Source: Sphingomonas lacunae (GTDB lineage Bacteria > Pseudomonadota > Alphaproteobacteria > Sphingomonadales > Sphingomonadaceae). Taken from it: a stretch of 64,000 nucleotides of DNA. A program made the position numbers and the translations under genes. The notes beneath the pieces are model-generated. The model ran no database searches. It had not been told where the DNA came from and saw only the letters and a program-made list of their open reading frames with translations. The stretch covers positions 2,542,001 through 2,606,000 of the forward strand of contig NZ_CP053015.1 in NCBI RefSeq assembly GCF_012979535.1, written 5' to 3'. Shown here in pieces: positions 16,840 through 25,308 of the stretch. The number at the start of each line of letters is the position of its first letter. Position 1 is the first letter of the stretch.

Positions 16840-19272
16840 TCAGCTGCGCAGCCGCTCAATGGCCTGGGCCAATGCGACATAGACCTTGCCAACATCGGAC
16901 GAGAGCAGTGTGACCGACAGCGAGGAGCCATCCCGCGTGTCCAGCAGGGAACGCAGCATCGCTTCAAAATCGTGGATGTAGCGATTGACGAGACCACGGA
17001 AGTCATCGTCATCCTGATAGCGTGCCAGAAGTTCGCGAGCCTCGCTGGCAGACAGCAGTCGAACCGCCCGGCGCGCAAAGATACCCCGGTCGCCCTTCAG
17101 ATAGGCGCTCCACGCCTGATCTGCGACATCGGTCGAAAGCACACGTGTGATATCCACAGCGGTCGACTGGAGCGATTCGGTCAGCAAACTCAGCTGACGC
17201 GACAGCGTCTCGCGATCATGAGTCTCCATCGTTACACGCACCGCCTCCGCGCGCGATTCGAGCGCCGCGCTACTGTCCGCTATGGTGATCAGTTGGCGCA
17301 TCAGACGATCCGACGCGGCAGTTGCCGAAGCCACAGCCTCATCAGCCGCCGCGGTGACACCCGCGATCCGGGCTGTCACCGCCTCATTGGCTGATTGGTC
17401 GATGGCATCGGCGATCGCCTGTTCAATCTCGCCAGCAGCCGAACGAACGACCTGGAGGATAGCATTTCTTGCCCGCTCGGCCGCAGCATCCGCAGACTGT
17501 TCCGCCTGTGACAGGGTAGCCAGCATGGCCGGTGCCTCCGTGCTCCCCACTTCGGCCATACGTGCAGCCAATGCATCCAAGGCGGTCCCGACCGCCTCGA
17601 CGCCCTTTGCCTGAGCGGCCAGCGTTTCGCTGGCTGTCCGGTCAATTGCCGCCAGCGTTGCAACTTGCTGTTCCAACGCGGCCTCGCAGGCATAAAGCTG
17701 CTCCAGAGCAGTGCCTACGCCTTCGGCATTGGCCTCAACCAGTGGCGGCAAGACGGCAAGTTCCTCAACACTTTGAGCCACATGCTCCTGCAATCGTGCA
17801 ATCGCAGCAGGCAGAGCGTCATCGACCTCGCGGGTTACGTCGCCCAACAGGGAAAGAAGCGTGGCGGCCTTGTCCCCCAACTCACTGACACGACCCATTT
17901 GCGAATCGGACTGCTCGCCCAAACGGGCAAACAATGTCTGAAATTCTGCAACCGCTTCGGACAGCGCAGCCAGACGATCGGCCGAATTGCTGGCCATGGA
18001 ATCGACACGCTCACGCGCCTCTTCCACGAGCTTAGTCAGCTCCGAATCCAGCGTGCCGCTGCTGTCTATGGCACTGTTGAGCACAGCGGTAAGGGCGCCA
18101 GCCCTCGTTTCCGCGTCACTGATTCCACGTGCAAGGGCAGCCAGTTGTCGCGTCGATGCCTTGTCCAGCATCGTCCTCGCTGCGTCGAAACGCTGCTCAA
18201 CCGTCGAAACACTGCCGTCCATCCCACCAGCAAGATCAGCCAGGAGGGCGAGGGCTGACTCGCGTTGTCGCGCCAAAATCTCGGCAAATTGCTCGCCGGT
18301 TGCAACCGCACCCTGTTGAGCCGCGCCCGTCGCCGCGATCAAGGCATCAATCCGCTCGGCAAGGCCCCGGTCGGCTTCGCCCAGCACCTTGCCCGTCTCC
18401 GCAGCCTCACTCCGCAGCGCGGCAATCTGCGCTTCCAGCTGCCCGCCGAATTGATAGGCGGCCTGGCTTGCTTCACGCATGGTTTCGGCCGCCCGTTGGG
18501 CCACATCGTCAACCTTGGGCAAAGCGATGATCAGGCTTTCCATGTGCCGCCGGGCGGCGTCTCCCTGCTCATTGATCTGCGCCGACAGGCCTACCGCTTC
18601 GCGCATACGGCTTTCAAAGGCTGCGCTCGTCGCCTCTATCTGACGGCCGGCCTCCGACGCCTGATGCGCATAAGCCGCCGCGTTATTGGCCAGGGTGGCC
18701 TGAGCGTCATGCCAAAGCCGGTCCATCAACGCCAGCCGCTCTGTCAGATTGCGCTGTTCGACCCGCAATTGCTCCAACAGGTGCAGATGGCGCCGAACAG
18801 ACCTTTCCGAGCCGCGCTCGATGATCATCCACGCCAGCAACAACACGGCAACCGGTGCCGTGACAGCCGATACCAAACCAGGCACCGCGTCCATTACCGG
18901 CGCGGTGACAAACCCCTGCGTAGCGGTCCAAAGAACCACGGCCGTCCACAACAGCGCCAGCAACCCCAGAGCGGCTGCTGACCAAGGGAAGCCACCAGTG
19001 TTCGCAGCCGGCTCTTCGTCAAAGCCGACCCAAAAGCCATCAGCCTCCGGCCCGGCAATTTGGACATTGCCAAGCGCGGGGTCCGCGCCGGCCGCGTCAC
19101 CGTCCTGCCCATCAGAAAACTCTTTCTGAGAGGTCTGCTGTGTTTCAGCCTCTAGCTGTCCGTCGGACTGATCCTGTTGCTCTTGCCGGGATGCCCGGCT
19201 GAAGGTCGCACCGATGCTCGGCGTGCCATGCGCAGCCGGCCAAATCCCAACAATCTTGCGTTCCCCTGTCAT
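16840..19272 (-). CDS. Large membrane-anchored coiled-coil protein, possible polarity or scaffold factor
   Basis: An 810-residue protein of unknown function. The N-terminal ~90 residues are polar and Gln/Asp-rich; two hydrophobic helices lie near residues 93-118 and 126-150; from ~155 to ~710 it is almost continuous Ala/Glu/Gln/Arg-rich helix with heptad character, reminiscent of chemoreceptor or apolipoprotein repeats but without a methyl-accepting signalling tip. The last ~95 residues form a compact conserved-looking domain (AWSAYLKGDRGIFARRAVRL onward). The architecture (two N-terminal TM helices plus a long coiled coil) resembles the Caulobacter pole organiser TipN; this is structural analogy only. 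Confidence 0.6.
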   Translation of the reverse strand: MTGERKIVGIWPAAHGTPSIGATFSRASRQEQQDQSDGQLEAETQQTSQKEFSDGQDGDAAGADPALGNVQIAGPEADGFWVGFDEEPAANTGGFPWSAAALGLLALLWTAVVLWTATQGFVTAPVMDAVPGLVSAVTAPVAVLLLAWMIIERGSERSVRRHLHLLEQLRVEQRNLTERLALMDRLWHDAQATLANNAAAYAHQASEAGRQIEATSAAFESRMREAVGLSAQINEQGDAARRHMESLIIALPKVDDVAQRAAETMREASQAAYQFGGQLEAQIAALRSEAAETGKVLGEADRGLAERIDALIAATGAAQQGAVATGEQFAEILARQRESALALLADLAGGMDGSVSTVEQRFDAARTMLDKASTRQLAALARGISDAETRAGALTAVLNSAIDSSGTLDSELTKLVEEARERVDSMASNSADRLAALSEAVAEFQTLFARLGEQSDSQMGRVSELGDKAATLLSLLGDVTREVDDALPAAIARLQEHVAQSVEELAVLPPLVEANAEGVGTALEQLYACEAALEQQVATLAAIDRTASETLAAQAKGVEAVGTALDALAARMAEVGSTEAPAMLATLSQAEQSADAAAERARNAILQVVRSAAGEIEQAIADAIDQSANEAVTARIAGVTAAADEAVASATAASDRLMRQLITIADSSAALESRAEAVRVTMETHDRETLSRQLSLLTESLQSTAVDITRVLSTDVADQAWSAYLKGDRGIFARRAVRLLSASEARELLARYQDDDDFRGLVNRYIHDFEAMLRSLLDTRDGSSLSVTLLSSDVGKVYVALAQAIERLRS

Positions 19273-19540
19273 GCGACGACCATAGCATGGTTAATCCACG
19301 GCATATATATGCAAAAAGCCACCGCTTCCCATGAGCCCTTCCGCGTCCTCGACAGGGGCATGAACAGCCAATTCAATCCCCATTCATGCGGTCGACGCAA
19401 TGAAGCCCTTTCACGGCCATTAGGTGCGGTTGTGCTGGCATAATCGGTGCCATGGGATTATGGCGCGGGTCAGTCTGCACAGCCCGTGACAGGCCAAATG
19501 GGTTTCAGTGCCTCCTCTGGGCACGCAAGGAGAGAAGTAC

Positions 19541-20851
19541 ATGCGCAAGGTTGCAAAACTCGTTGCAGCACTGACAATTACGGCGTCGCTTGCCGGACTG
19601 GCCAGCACCAGCGCCGATGCACAGCGTCGCAATCGCGGTGGTGAGCCTGCCGCTCCGGCTGCCCCTACCGTCAGTCGCGCCTTTGGCACTGCCTTTGCTC
19701 CGGTGAACACCGCGATCGTAGCTCAGGATTGGGCCACTGCTGATGCAACCTTGCCGGCACTCAAGGCCGCTGCGGCTACGCCTTATGAGCAGTTTCTCGC
19801 GGCCCAGACCGAATTCCGCATCGCATCGGGCACGCGCAATGCCGCGCGCCAACTTGTCTCGATCGATGCGATGATCGATTCCAATGGCGCTCCGGAAGCT
19901 GACCGGCCACGCCTGCTCGTTGCGGGGGGGCAACTCGCGTACAATTCCGGGGACTATGCCAAGGCGACGTCACGGCTGGCGCAAGCTGTGGCTTTGGGCA
20001 ATGCGACCATTGAAACGCAGACTCTGCACATCGACGCGATGTTCCGGTCGGGACAGACGAGTGAAGGCCTTGCGGCCGGTGCTGCTTTGATTGCCGCCGA
20101 AAAGGCTGCAGGTCGCCCCGCGCCCGAAACGATCTACAGCCTGATGGCGCGGTCGTTGCAGGAAGCCGACCGGGACGCCGATCTCTCGGCCCTGCTGCTC
20201 GACCGCATGGAAGCCTGGCCCACTGCCTTCAATTATCGGACGGCTGCCTTGGTCTATCTGCGGGTGGTTCCTGCTGAAAACCGCAACCTGAATATTGACA
20301 CACTCCGTTTCGTCATTGCCGGTGAAGCGGCGAATGACCGCCGGATCTATCTGGAACATGTCCAAAACCTCGCCGAAGAAGGCCTGCCATTTGAAGCCTT
20401 GGAGGTCATCCGGGCAGCCCGCGCTTCCGGTGCGGTTGCGGCCACGGACGCCACCTTCAACAGCATTGCCGATACACAGGAGCCAAAGCTCGCCGAGGAC
20501 CGCAGTTCGCTGCCGGGACTGGAGCGGCGTGCGCTGGCTTCACCGGAAGCGCGGCTCGCAACCGTCGCCGGCGATGCCAATCTGGGCTATCACAACAATG
20601 CGCGCGCTGAGGAGCTGTACACGGCCGCACTGACCAAAAACGGCGCTGATGCCGATCTGCTCCATACCCGGATCGGCATAGCCCGCTATCAGGCCGGCAA
20701 TCATGCGGGGGCCATAGAGTCTTTCCAGCGGGTCCAATCCGCATTGCGCAGCCCGCTCGCGCGCATGTGGATCACGTTGACGCGGGCAAAGATGGCTGCC
20801 GCTGCTCCAGCAGCGCCTGCTGCGGCCGAGCCGACTCCTGCTGCCAGCTAA
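19541..20851 (+). CDS. Secreted TPR-like protein, unknown function
   Basis: A 436-residue exported protein. ATG 19541 is preceded by AAGGAGAG and opens a signal peptide (residues 1-27, ending ADAQ). The mature part is all-helical with repeated 30-40-residue units (for example around NSGDYAKATSRLAQAVALGN and HNNARAEELYTAALTKNG) that look like degenerate tetratricopeptide repeats, and it ends in an Ala/Pro tail. Likely periplasmic protein-protein scaffold. It is divergent from the large coiled-coil gene with 268 bp between. A strong terminator follows. Confidence 0.65.
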   Translation: MRKVAKLVAALTITASLAGLASTSADAQRRNRGGEPAAPAAPTVSRAFGTAFAPVNTAIVAQDWATADATLPALKAAAATPYEQFLAAQTEFRIASGTRNAARQLVSIDAMIDSNGAPEADRPRLLVAGGQLAYNSGDYAKATSRLAQAVALGNATIETQTLHIDAMFRSGQTSEGLAAGAALIAAEKAAGRPAPETIYSLMARSLQEADRDADLSALLLDRMEAWPTAFNYRTAALVYLRVVPAENRNLNIDTLRFVIAGEAANDRRIYLEHVQNLAEEGLPFEALEVIRAARASGAVAATDATFNSIADTQEPKLAEDRSSLPGLERRALASPEARLATVAGDANLGYHNNARAEELYTAALTKNGADADLLHTRIGIARYQAGNHAGAIESFQRVQSALRSPLARMWITLTRAKMAAAAPAAPAAAEPTPAAS

Positions 20852-20870
20852 GCCACCGAACAGAAAAGGG

Positions 20871-20908
20871 AAAGGGTCCGGCGCGCACTGCGTGCCAGAC
20901 CCCTTTTT
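20871..20908 (+). terminator. Rho-independent terminator, possibly bidirectional
   Basis: A long hairpin: AAAGGGTC pairs with GACCCCTTT (one bulged C) and the inner GGCGCGC pairs with GCGTGCC, with a 3-nt loop, followed by TTTTT. A-rich sequence on the left (AAAAGGGAAAGGG) gives T-rich sequence on the other strand, so it may also stop the convergent Lrp gene. Confidence 0.85.
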
Positions 20909-20952
20909 GCAGGTGGCCTGGCCAATCTAGCGCGTTGCGTGCCGGTCGATGA

Positions 20953-21444
20953 TTAACCGACGCCGCCCAGTCCGACTTCGACGGGCACGCCTACCACATG
21001 TTTTGACCGGCGGATTGTCAGCGACGTCTTGACGCTGGAGACGTTCGGTGCCGACGTCAGGCGGGACGTCAGAAACCTTTGAAAACTCTGAAGGTCCTTG
21101 GCTACGATCTTGAGAATGAAGTCAATTTCGCCGTTGAGCATATAACATTCACGCACTTCCGGCAGCGCCGCGACATGGGCCTCAAACGCCTCCAGATCGC
21201 TTTCCGCCTGACTGCGGAGACTGACCATCGCAAATACGGTGATTCCGAAACCCAACTGTGCTGCATCCAATTCAGCATGATAGGCGCGGATAACGCCCGA
21301 TTCTTCAAGCGAACGCACTCGTCGCAAGCAGGGCGGTGCCGTCAGTCCGACACGTTGGGCCAGATCAACATTGGTCATGCGCCCGTCTTCCTGCAACTCC
21401 CGCAGGATATGAATATCGATCTGGTCAAATTTGGTTACAGACAT
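20953..21444 (-). CDS. Lrp/AsnC-family transcriptional regulator
   Basis: A 163-residue regulator. The N-terminal winged helix is at residues 6-55 (FDQIDIHILRELQEDGRMTN, then DLAQRVGLTAPPCLRRVRSLEESG) and the RAM ligand-binding domain follows (FGITVFAMVSL to NGEIDFILKIVAKDLQSFQRFL). These proteins sense amino acids or other small effectors and form octamers. It is divergent from the degenerate histidine kinase; the 148-bp gap contains a 9-bp inverted repeat that may be its autoregulatory site. Confidence 0.9.
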   Translation of the reverse strand: MSVTKFDQIDIHILRELQEDGRMTNVDLAQRVGLTAPPCLRRVRSLEESGVIRAYHAELDAAQLGFGITVFAMVSLRSQAESDLEAFEAHVAALPEVRECYMLNGEIDFILKIVAKDLQSFQRFLTSRLTSAPNVSSVKTSLTIRRSKHVVGVPVEVGLGGVG

Positions 21445-21491
21445 GCATAATTTCCGGTCAGCCTAGCCGATGGATTCATAATAAAATTTCG

Positions 21492-21528
21492 GCACAATGC
21501 AATTGTCCCACATTGGGCCGCATTGTGC
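21492..21528. promoter_or_regulatory. Inverted repeat in Lrp/kinase divergent promoter region
   Basis: Perfect 9-bp arms GCACAATGC (21492-21500) and GCATTGTGC (21520-21528), centres 28 nt apart, with related CAATTG and ACATTGG sequences between. It can be read as a multi-site operator for the adjacent Lrp-type protein or as a transcript hairpin. Confidence 0.5.
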
Positions 21529-21592
21529 AGGGCATCTATCGCAAACCGCCCGTTCACGATAATTGATGACAGCTAATCACAGGGGAGTCTCA

Positions 21593-23326
21593 GTGCGGTT
21601 CGACGACAGACTGGCAACCGTGCTGCGCTTTGACCCCGGAACGACCCAGGGCCGCGCTGCCATATGGCGCCAGATGATTGATATGCTTGCGCAATCTGGC
21701 CACGTAATGACGGAGGCAGCGGTCGCGCGCGGCCTGTCGGCGCTGGCGATGTTGCGTGATCAGGTTCCTGTCGAAACCCGTCTGATATCGGCCAGAGCCG
21801 TTGCCGCCCGTTGTCGTTGCGCCTCCCTGGCGGTCTTTCTTGCGCATGAAGCGCCAGCGGTCGCTGTCGCCTTTCTAGATCGCGCAATTTTGGATGAAGA
21901 CCAATGGCTTGCCATCCTGCCCGATCTGGGGCCGCTGGGCCGAAGCCGTCTGCGTGGCCGGGACGACATGCCGGCTTCGATCACACGAGCACTCGAAGCC
22001 TTTGGCAGCACTGACTTTGCCCTTGGTGCACCATTGCATGTGACTGACAGCCAATCGGTCCAGCAGTTGGACGGACACCCTGAATCTTTGGAGCAAACCG
22101 GACCCTCGGACGCAGCCATCGCCCTCAATCCGCAGAGCGACATTGCCAGTCTGGTTCGCCGGATCGAAGCCTATCGTACGAGCCGGGCCGGGAACGATGG
22201 TACCGCTCCACCAGCCAATGACTCGAGCACGCCAGCGGTCATGGCGGATGAGATCAGGCTGCGCAGCGATGCCGAGGGGCACATTCGCGCGGTTGCGGGC
22301 GCCCAACGCAGCTCCTTTGTGGGCCTGAGCCTGGCCGAGCCCGCGCGGGCCACGGAATCCGGCTTTGATGCGGGCGTCGCTCGGGCGTTCAGCAAGCGGG
22401 CACCAATCCGGTCCGGCAGACTGTGGCTGACGGGGGAAGGGCTCAACAGTGGCCACTGGCTGATAGATGCAGACCCATCATTTGACCGCGCCTCTGGCCG
22501 TTTCCAGGGCTATAGCGGTACATTGCGGCGTCCGATTGCGGAAATTGCCGACAGCGTTTCCCGGGCATTGATCCATGCCCAGGATGTAGCAAACCCGGGC
22601 GAAGAGGATGCCGTGAAGGCCCCGCCACCGCGCCGCGTCGCCGAAGGCATGCGGCAGATGGTCCACGAATTGCGTTCACCGCTCAACGCCATCAACGGGT
22701 TCGCCGAATTGATCGAAGGTCAGTTTTTTGGTCCGGTCGCGCATCATTACCGGGCGCTTGCCCGCTCGATCGTCGGCGACGCAGCGCAACTCGCTGGCAC
22801 ATTTGATGATTTTGACGTGGCGGCCCGACTCGACATGGGCAATGTGACAGCCGGGGAGGGCGAGAGCGACATTGTCCCGTCGGTTCATGCGGCCTTGTCG
22901 CAACTTTCCTCTTACCTTGCTGCGCGAAACAGCACGGTTGAGATACAGGGCATGGAGGAACTGACCGTCGCCATGCCGGAAAGTGACGCACGGCGTCTGG
23001 TCTCGCGTTTCATATCCTCGCTCGCCCATCATCTGGGTGAACAAGCCCAACTCGTCGGCAGGGTTGTTCAGGACAATGGGCAGGGCTTTGCCTCGGTCAT
23101 CCTCGATGTGCCATCGTCCGAGGAACTGGATGCCATCGCCCGGCGTTCACTGGTCGATCCGGGCACCGACGACCACCAAGGAGTCATTGGAATCGAATTC
23201 ACCCTTCGCCTGATCGACAGGCTGGCAACCATGTATGGAGGGTCCCTCCAGCGTAACCAGGGTCAATTCATTCTCAACCTTCCGCTTGTAAAAGAACAGC
23301 CTGATCGAATCGAATCTGCTGTCTGA
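21593..23326 (+). CDS. Histidine-kinase-like protein with degenerate ATP-binding domain
   Basis: A 577-residue soluble protein. The N-terminal ~170 residues look helical and resemble DUF2336-like repeats (weak), then a PAS-like segment (~210-315), then a HisKA helix pair with the H-box MVHELRSPLNAINGFAEL. The ATPase part is eroded: the N-box asparagine is replaced (RLVSRFISSLAHH), the DxGxG box reads LDVPS, and the GLGL box reads GIEF, though MYGGSLQ near the end still matches. It may be a pseudokinase or phosphotransfer scaffold. The GTG at 21593 is preferred because AGGGGAG lies 5 nt upstream; ATG 21566 is the alternative. No response regulator is adjacent. Confidence 0.65.
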   Translation: MRFDDRLATVLRFDPGTTQGRAAIWRQMIDMLAQSGHVMTEAAVARGLSALAMLRDQVPVETRLISARAVAARCRCASLAVFLAHEAPAVAVAFLDRAILDEDQWLAILPDLGPLGRSRLRGRDDMPASITRALEAFGSTDFALGAPLHVTDSQSVQQLDGHPESLEQTGPSDAAIALNPQSDIASLVRRIEAYRTSRAGNDGTAPPANDSSTPAVMADEIRLRSDAEGHIRAVAGAQRSSFVGLSLAEPARATESGFDAGVARAFSKRAPIRSGRLWLTGEGLNSGHWLIDADPSFDRASGRFQGYSGTLRRPIAEIADSVSRALIHAQDVANPGEEDAVKAPPPRRVAEGMRQMVHELRSPLNAINGFAELIEGQFFGPVAHHYRALARSIVGDAAQLAGTFDDFDVAARLDMGNVTAGEGESDIVPSVHAALSQLSSYLAARNSTVEIQGMEELTVAMPESDARRLVSRFISSLAHHLGEQAQLVGRVVQDNGQGFASVILDVPSSEELDAIARRSLVDPGTDDHQGVIGIEFTLRLIDRLATMYGGSLQRNQGQFILNLPLVKEQPDRIESAV

Positions 23327-23386
23327 GCCCATTCGGGCACCAACGGCAGGCGGAATTCAGGCCGGATGGGCCGGCAGGCTAGGTAA

Positions 23387-24361
23387 ATGCACTCCAGAAT
23401 AGAATTTCCTTACAGCTTTGGGACTCGCTTCTCGGTTTCGGTGGACACCGAGGAAGAGTTTGAATGGAGCGGCACCCTGTCCCGCACCGGTCACGGCACC
23501 TCATCGGTCCCTGCCATCGGTGAAGGCCAGCGCTTCTTCGAATCGGCCGGGGTCACGCCGCTCTATTATGTTGATCAACCCGTCATCGACAGTGACGAGG
23601 CCGTCGACCTTTTCCGTCGCTTCATTGCCGACGGCACCGCTGACTTTGGTGTGCATCTCCATCCTTGGGTGACACCACCTTTTGAAGAAGTCGTCAGCCG
23701 GCCGAACAGCTATGCCGGCAACCTTCCCGAATCCGTGGAAAGGGCAAAGCTCCGTCATGTCCGTGACAGCATGGTCGCACGTCTGGGTGTTCGTCCGCTG
23801 GCCTATCGGGCCGGGCGCTATGGAATTGGCCGGAACAGCTTGAGGATTCTCGCCGAGGAAGGGTTTGTGTGTGACAGCTCGGTCCGCAGCCTGTTCGACT
23901 ATCGCTCGGACGGAGGACCCGACTACCGCTGGAGCGATCAGCACCCCTGGCGCACCGGGCCTGACAACCGCATCGTCGAACTGCCGCTGACCAGCCTTTT
24001 TGTCGGGCGCGCAAACTGGTGCGGACGGCAGCTCTACGGGCGCATTGGCCAACTTCCCACGCTCAAGTCCATATTGGCCCGACTCGGCCTGGTCGAACGT
24101 GTACCGCTGACTCCGGAGGGCATTCCGGCCGACAAGGCGTGTCAGGCCATTGATGCCGCGCTTGATCAGGGCATCAGGCTCCTGTCCATGTCGTTCCATT
24201 CACCATCGCTGGCGATTGGCAACACGCCCTATGTCCGGGATGGCAAAGACCTGCGCACTTTCTATGCCTGGTTTGACAAGGTGTTTGACCATTGTGCGCG
24301 TCGCGGCATCCTCCCCGCCAGTCTTGGCGAGATTTTGTCTGCCAGTGGTGTGAAAGTCTGA
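23387..24361 (+). CDS. Polysaccharide deacetylase-family protein (WalW-like)
   Basis: A 324-residue protein of the NodB/PuuE-like carbohydrate esterase fold. Metal-binding signatures are present: VDTEEEFEW near residue 20 and VHLHPWVTPP near 87-96, with YRAGRYGIG and a late SFHSPSL. No signal peptide or membrane helix is seen. Relatives lie in surface-polysaccharide loci, but here the gene stands alone between a kinase-like gene and tRNA-Ile2. A second, distant member is at 55031. Substrate and whether it is catalytic are not known. Confidence 0.75.
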   Translation: MHSRIEFPYSFGTRFSVSVDTEEEFEWSGTLSRTGHGTSSVPAIGEGQRFFESAGVTPLYYVDQPVIDSDEAVDLFRRFIADGTADFGVHLHPWVTPPFEEVVSRPNSYAGNLPESVERAKLRHVRDSMVARLGVRPLAYRAGRYGIGRNSLRILAEEGFVCDSSVRSLFDYRSDGGPDYRWSDQHPWRTGPDNRIVELPLTSLFVGRANWCGRQLYGRIGQLPTLKSILARLGLVERVPLTPEGIPADKACQAIDAALDQGIRLLSMSFHSPSLAIGNTPYVRDGKDLRTFYAWFDKVFDHCARRGILPASLGEILSASGVKV

Positions 24362-24416
24362 ATCGACCGCTTGCCAACTCTTTCCCGCCTCCGCTATCGC
24401 GGCGGCGCAATAGGTG

Positions 24417-24493
24417 GGGCCTGTAGCTCAATTGGTTAGAGCAGGCCGCTCATAACGGCTTGGTTGCGGGTTCGAGTCCTGCCGGGCCCACCA
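24417..24493 (+). tRNA. tRNA-Ile2 (anticodon CAT, read as lysidine-modified)
   Basis: A 77-nt cloverleaf: acceptor GGGCCTG/CGGGCCC, D-arm GCTC...GAGC, anticodon stem GGCCG/CGGCT with loop CTCATAA, T-arm GCGGG/CCTGC with TTCGAGT, and encoded CCA. Anticodon CAT could be Met, but the body (GCAGGCCGCTCATAACGGCT) resembles the TilS-substrate tRNA-Ile2 rather than elongator or initiator Met tRNA. Confidence 0.85.
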
Positions 24494-24562
24494 ATGCCAT
24501 GATGATGAAATCTCTCACTGCCCATTGCGTCGCAGCGACGCTGCGCCTAAGGCACCCGGCGT

Positions 24563-24639
<77 letters not shown>

Positions 24640-24780
24640 CTTGTTTCTTTTTCGCTGCCCGATCCGCCCCCTTGTCGGTCAAATCGCCCCTGGGCTGAAC
24701 GCTGATGCCGGCGTTGATGAAGCATCATGCGGAATAATTTGTTAACGATGTCAGGTCTATGCCGTCGACCATCGAACAAG

Positions 24781-24993
24781 GTGAAAACACTCGTGGGTCG
24801 TCGCTTTCTCACCGAACAAAACGGTGCAACAGCCGTTGAATACGCGCTCATCGCTACGTTGATCGCCGTGGCGAGCATCTTGGCCTGGACACAGCTGGGC
24901 AATGACGTCTCGTCGAACATGGACAGTGTCAACGCGGAGATGTCCAACGGCATTGACCCTACTCAGGACGGCGGTTCGGTTGGCAAAAACTGA
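24781..24993 (+). CDS. Flp/Fap-type (type IVb) pilin
   Basis: A 70-residue prepilin-like protein: basic leader MKTLVGRRFLTEQNG, then the type IVb motif GATAVEYALIATLIAV with the essential E5-Y pair after the GA cleavage site, one hydrophobic helix and an acidic, Gly/Ser-rich tail. The GTG at 24781 gives the family's normal leader length; in-frame ATGs at 24727 and 24748 would add an atypical 18- or 11-residue extension. No tad secretion genes (cpaA-F, tadV prepilin peptidase) are nearby, so it is an orphan pilin relative to this window. Confidence 0.75.
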   Translation: MKTLVGRRFLTEQNGATAVEYALIATLIAVASILAWTQLGNDVSSNMDSVNAEMSNGIDPTQDGGSVGKN

Positions 24994-25017
24994 CGCCTGA
25001 TTGCCGAAGCCAACTGA

Positions 25018-25308
25018 TCAGTTCGAATCGTCGGGTGAACCTGTGCGGTCTGCCTCGCCAGTGGCACCCGCTTCGTCTTCTGCCGCTTCTGCCCTCAGCG
25101 ATTCGAGCTCGGCCGCAGCCTCTCGTTCGGCAGCCTCGGCTGCCATGTCGGCCTTTTCCTCAATCTCCTCAGCGCGGCGTTCCAGCTCCTCGGACAGTTT
25201 GGATGGATCGGCGGCTCCCTCATTGGCCACCTCCGACGTACATCCAGCCAAAACCAGACTCATGGCAAGCGACAGCGCCGCATGGCGCATGGCAGGCAGG
25301 CTGATCAT
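25018..25308 (-). CDS. Small acidic lipoprotein, unknown function
   Basis: A 96-residue protein with a lipoprotein signal (hydrophobic segment ending LVLAGC, lipidated Cys about residue 23). The mature part is a highly charged Ala/Glu helix (SKLSEELERRAEEIEEKADM) with coiled-coil character and an Asp/Ser tail. The start is fixed by a 4-nt ATGA overlap with the stop of the upstream M28 peptidase gene, so the two are translationally coupled. Function unknown; perhaps an accessory or anchor for the peptidase. Confidence 0.65.
   Translation of the reverse strand: MISLPAMRHAALSLAMSLVLAGCTSEVANEGAADPSKLSEELERRAEEIEEKADMAAEAAEREAAAELESLRAEAAEDEAGATGEADRTGSPDDSN

Noticed and set aside
24527..24541. 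Perfect GCGTCGC-A-GCGACGC palindrome between the two tRNA genes
   Set aside because: Single-nucleotide spacer and no T-run; likely a processing or chance repeat, not a terminator I can support.
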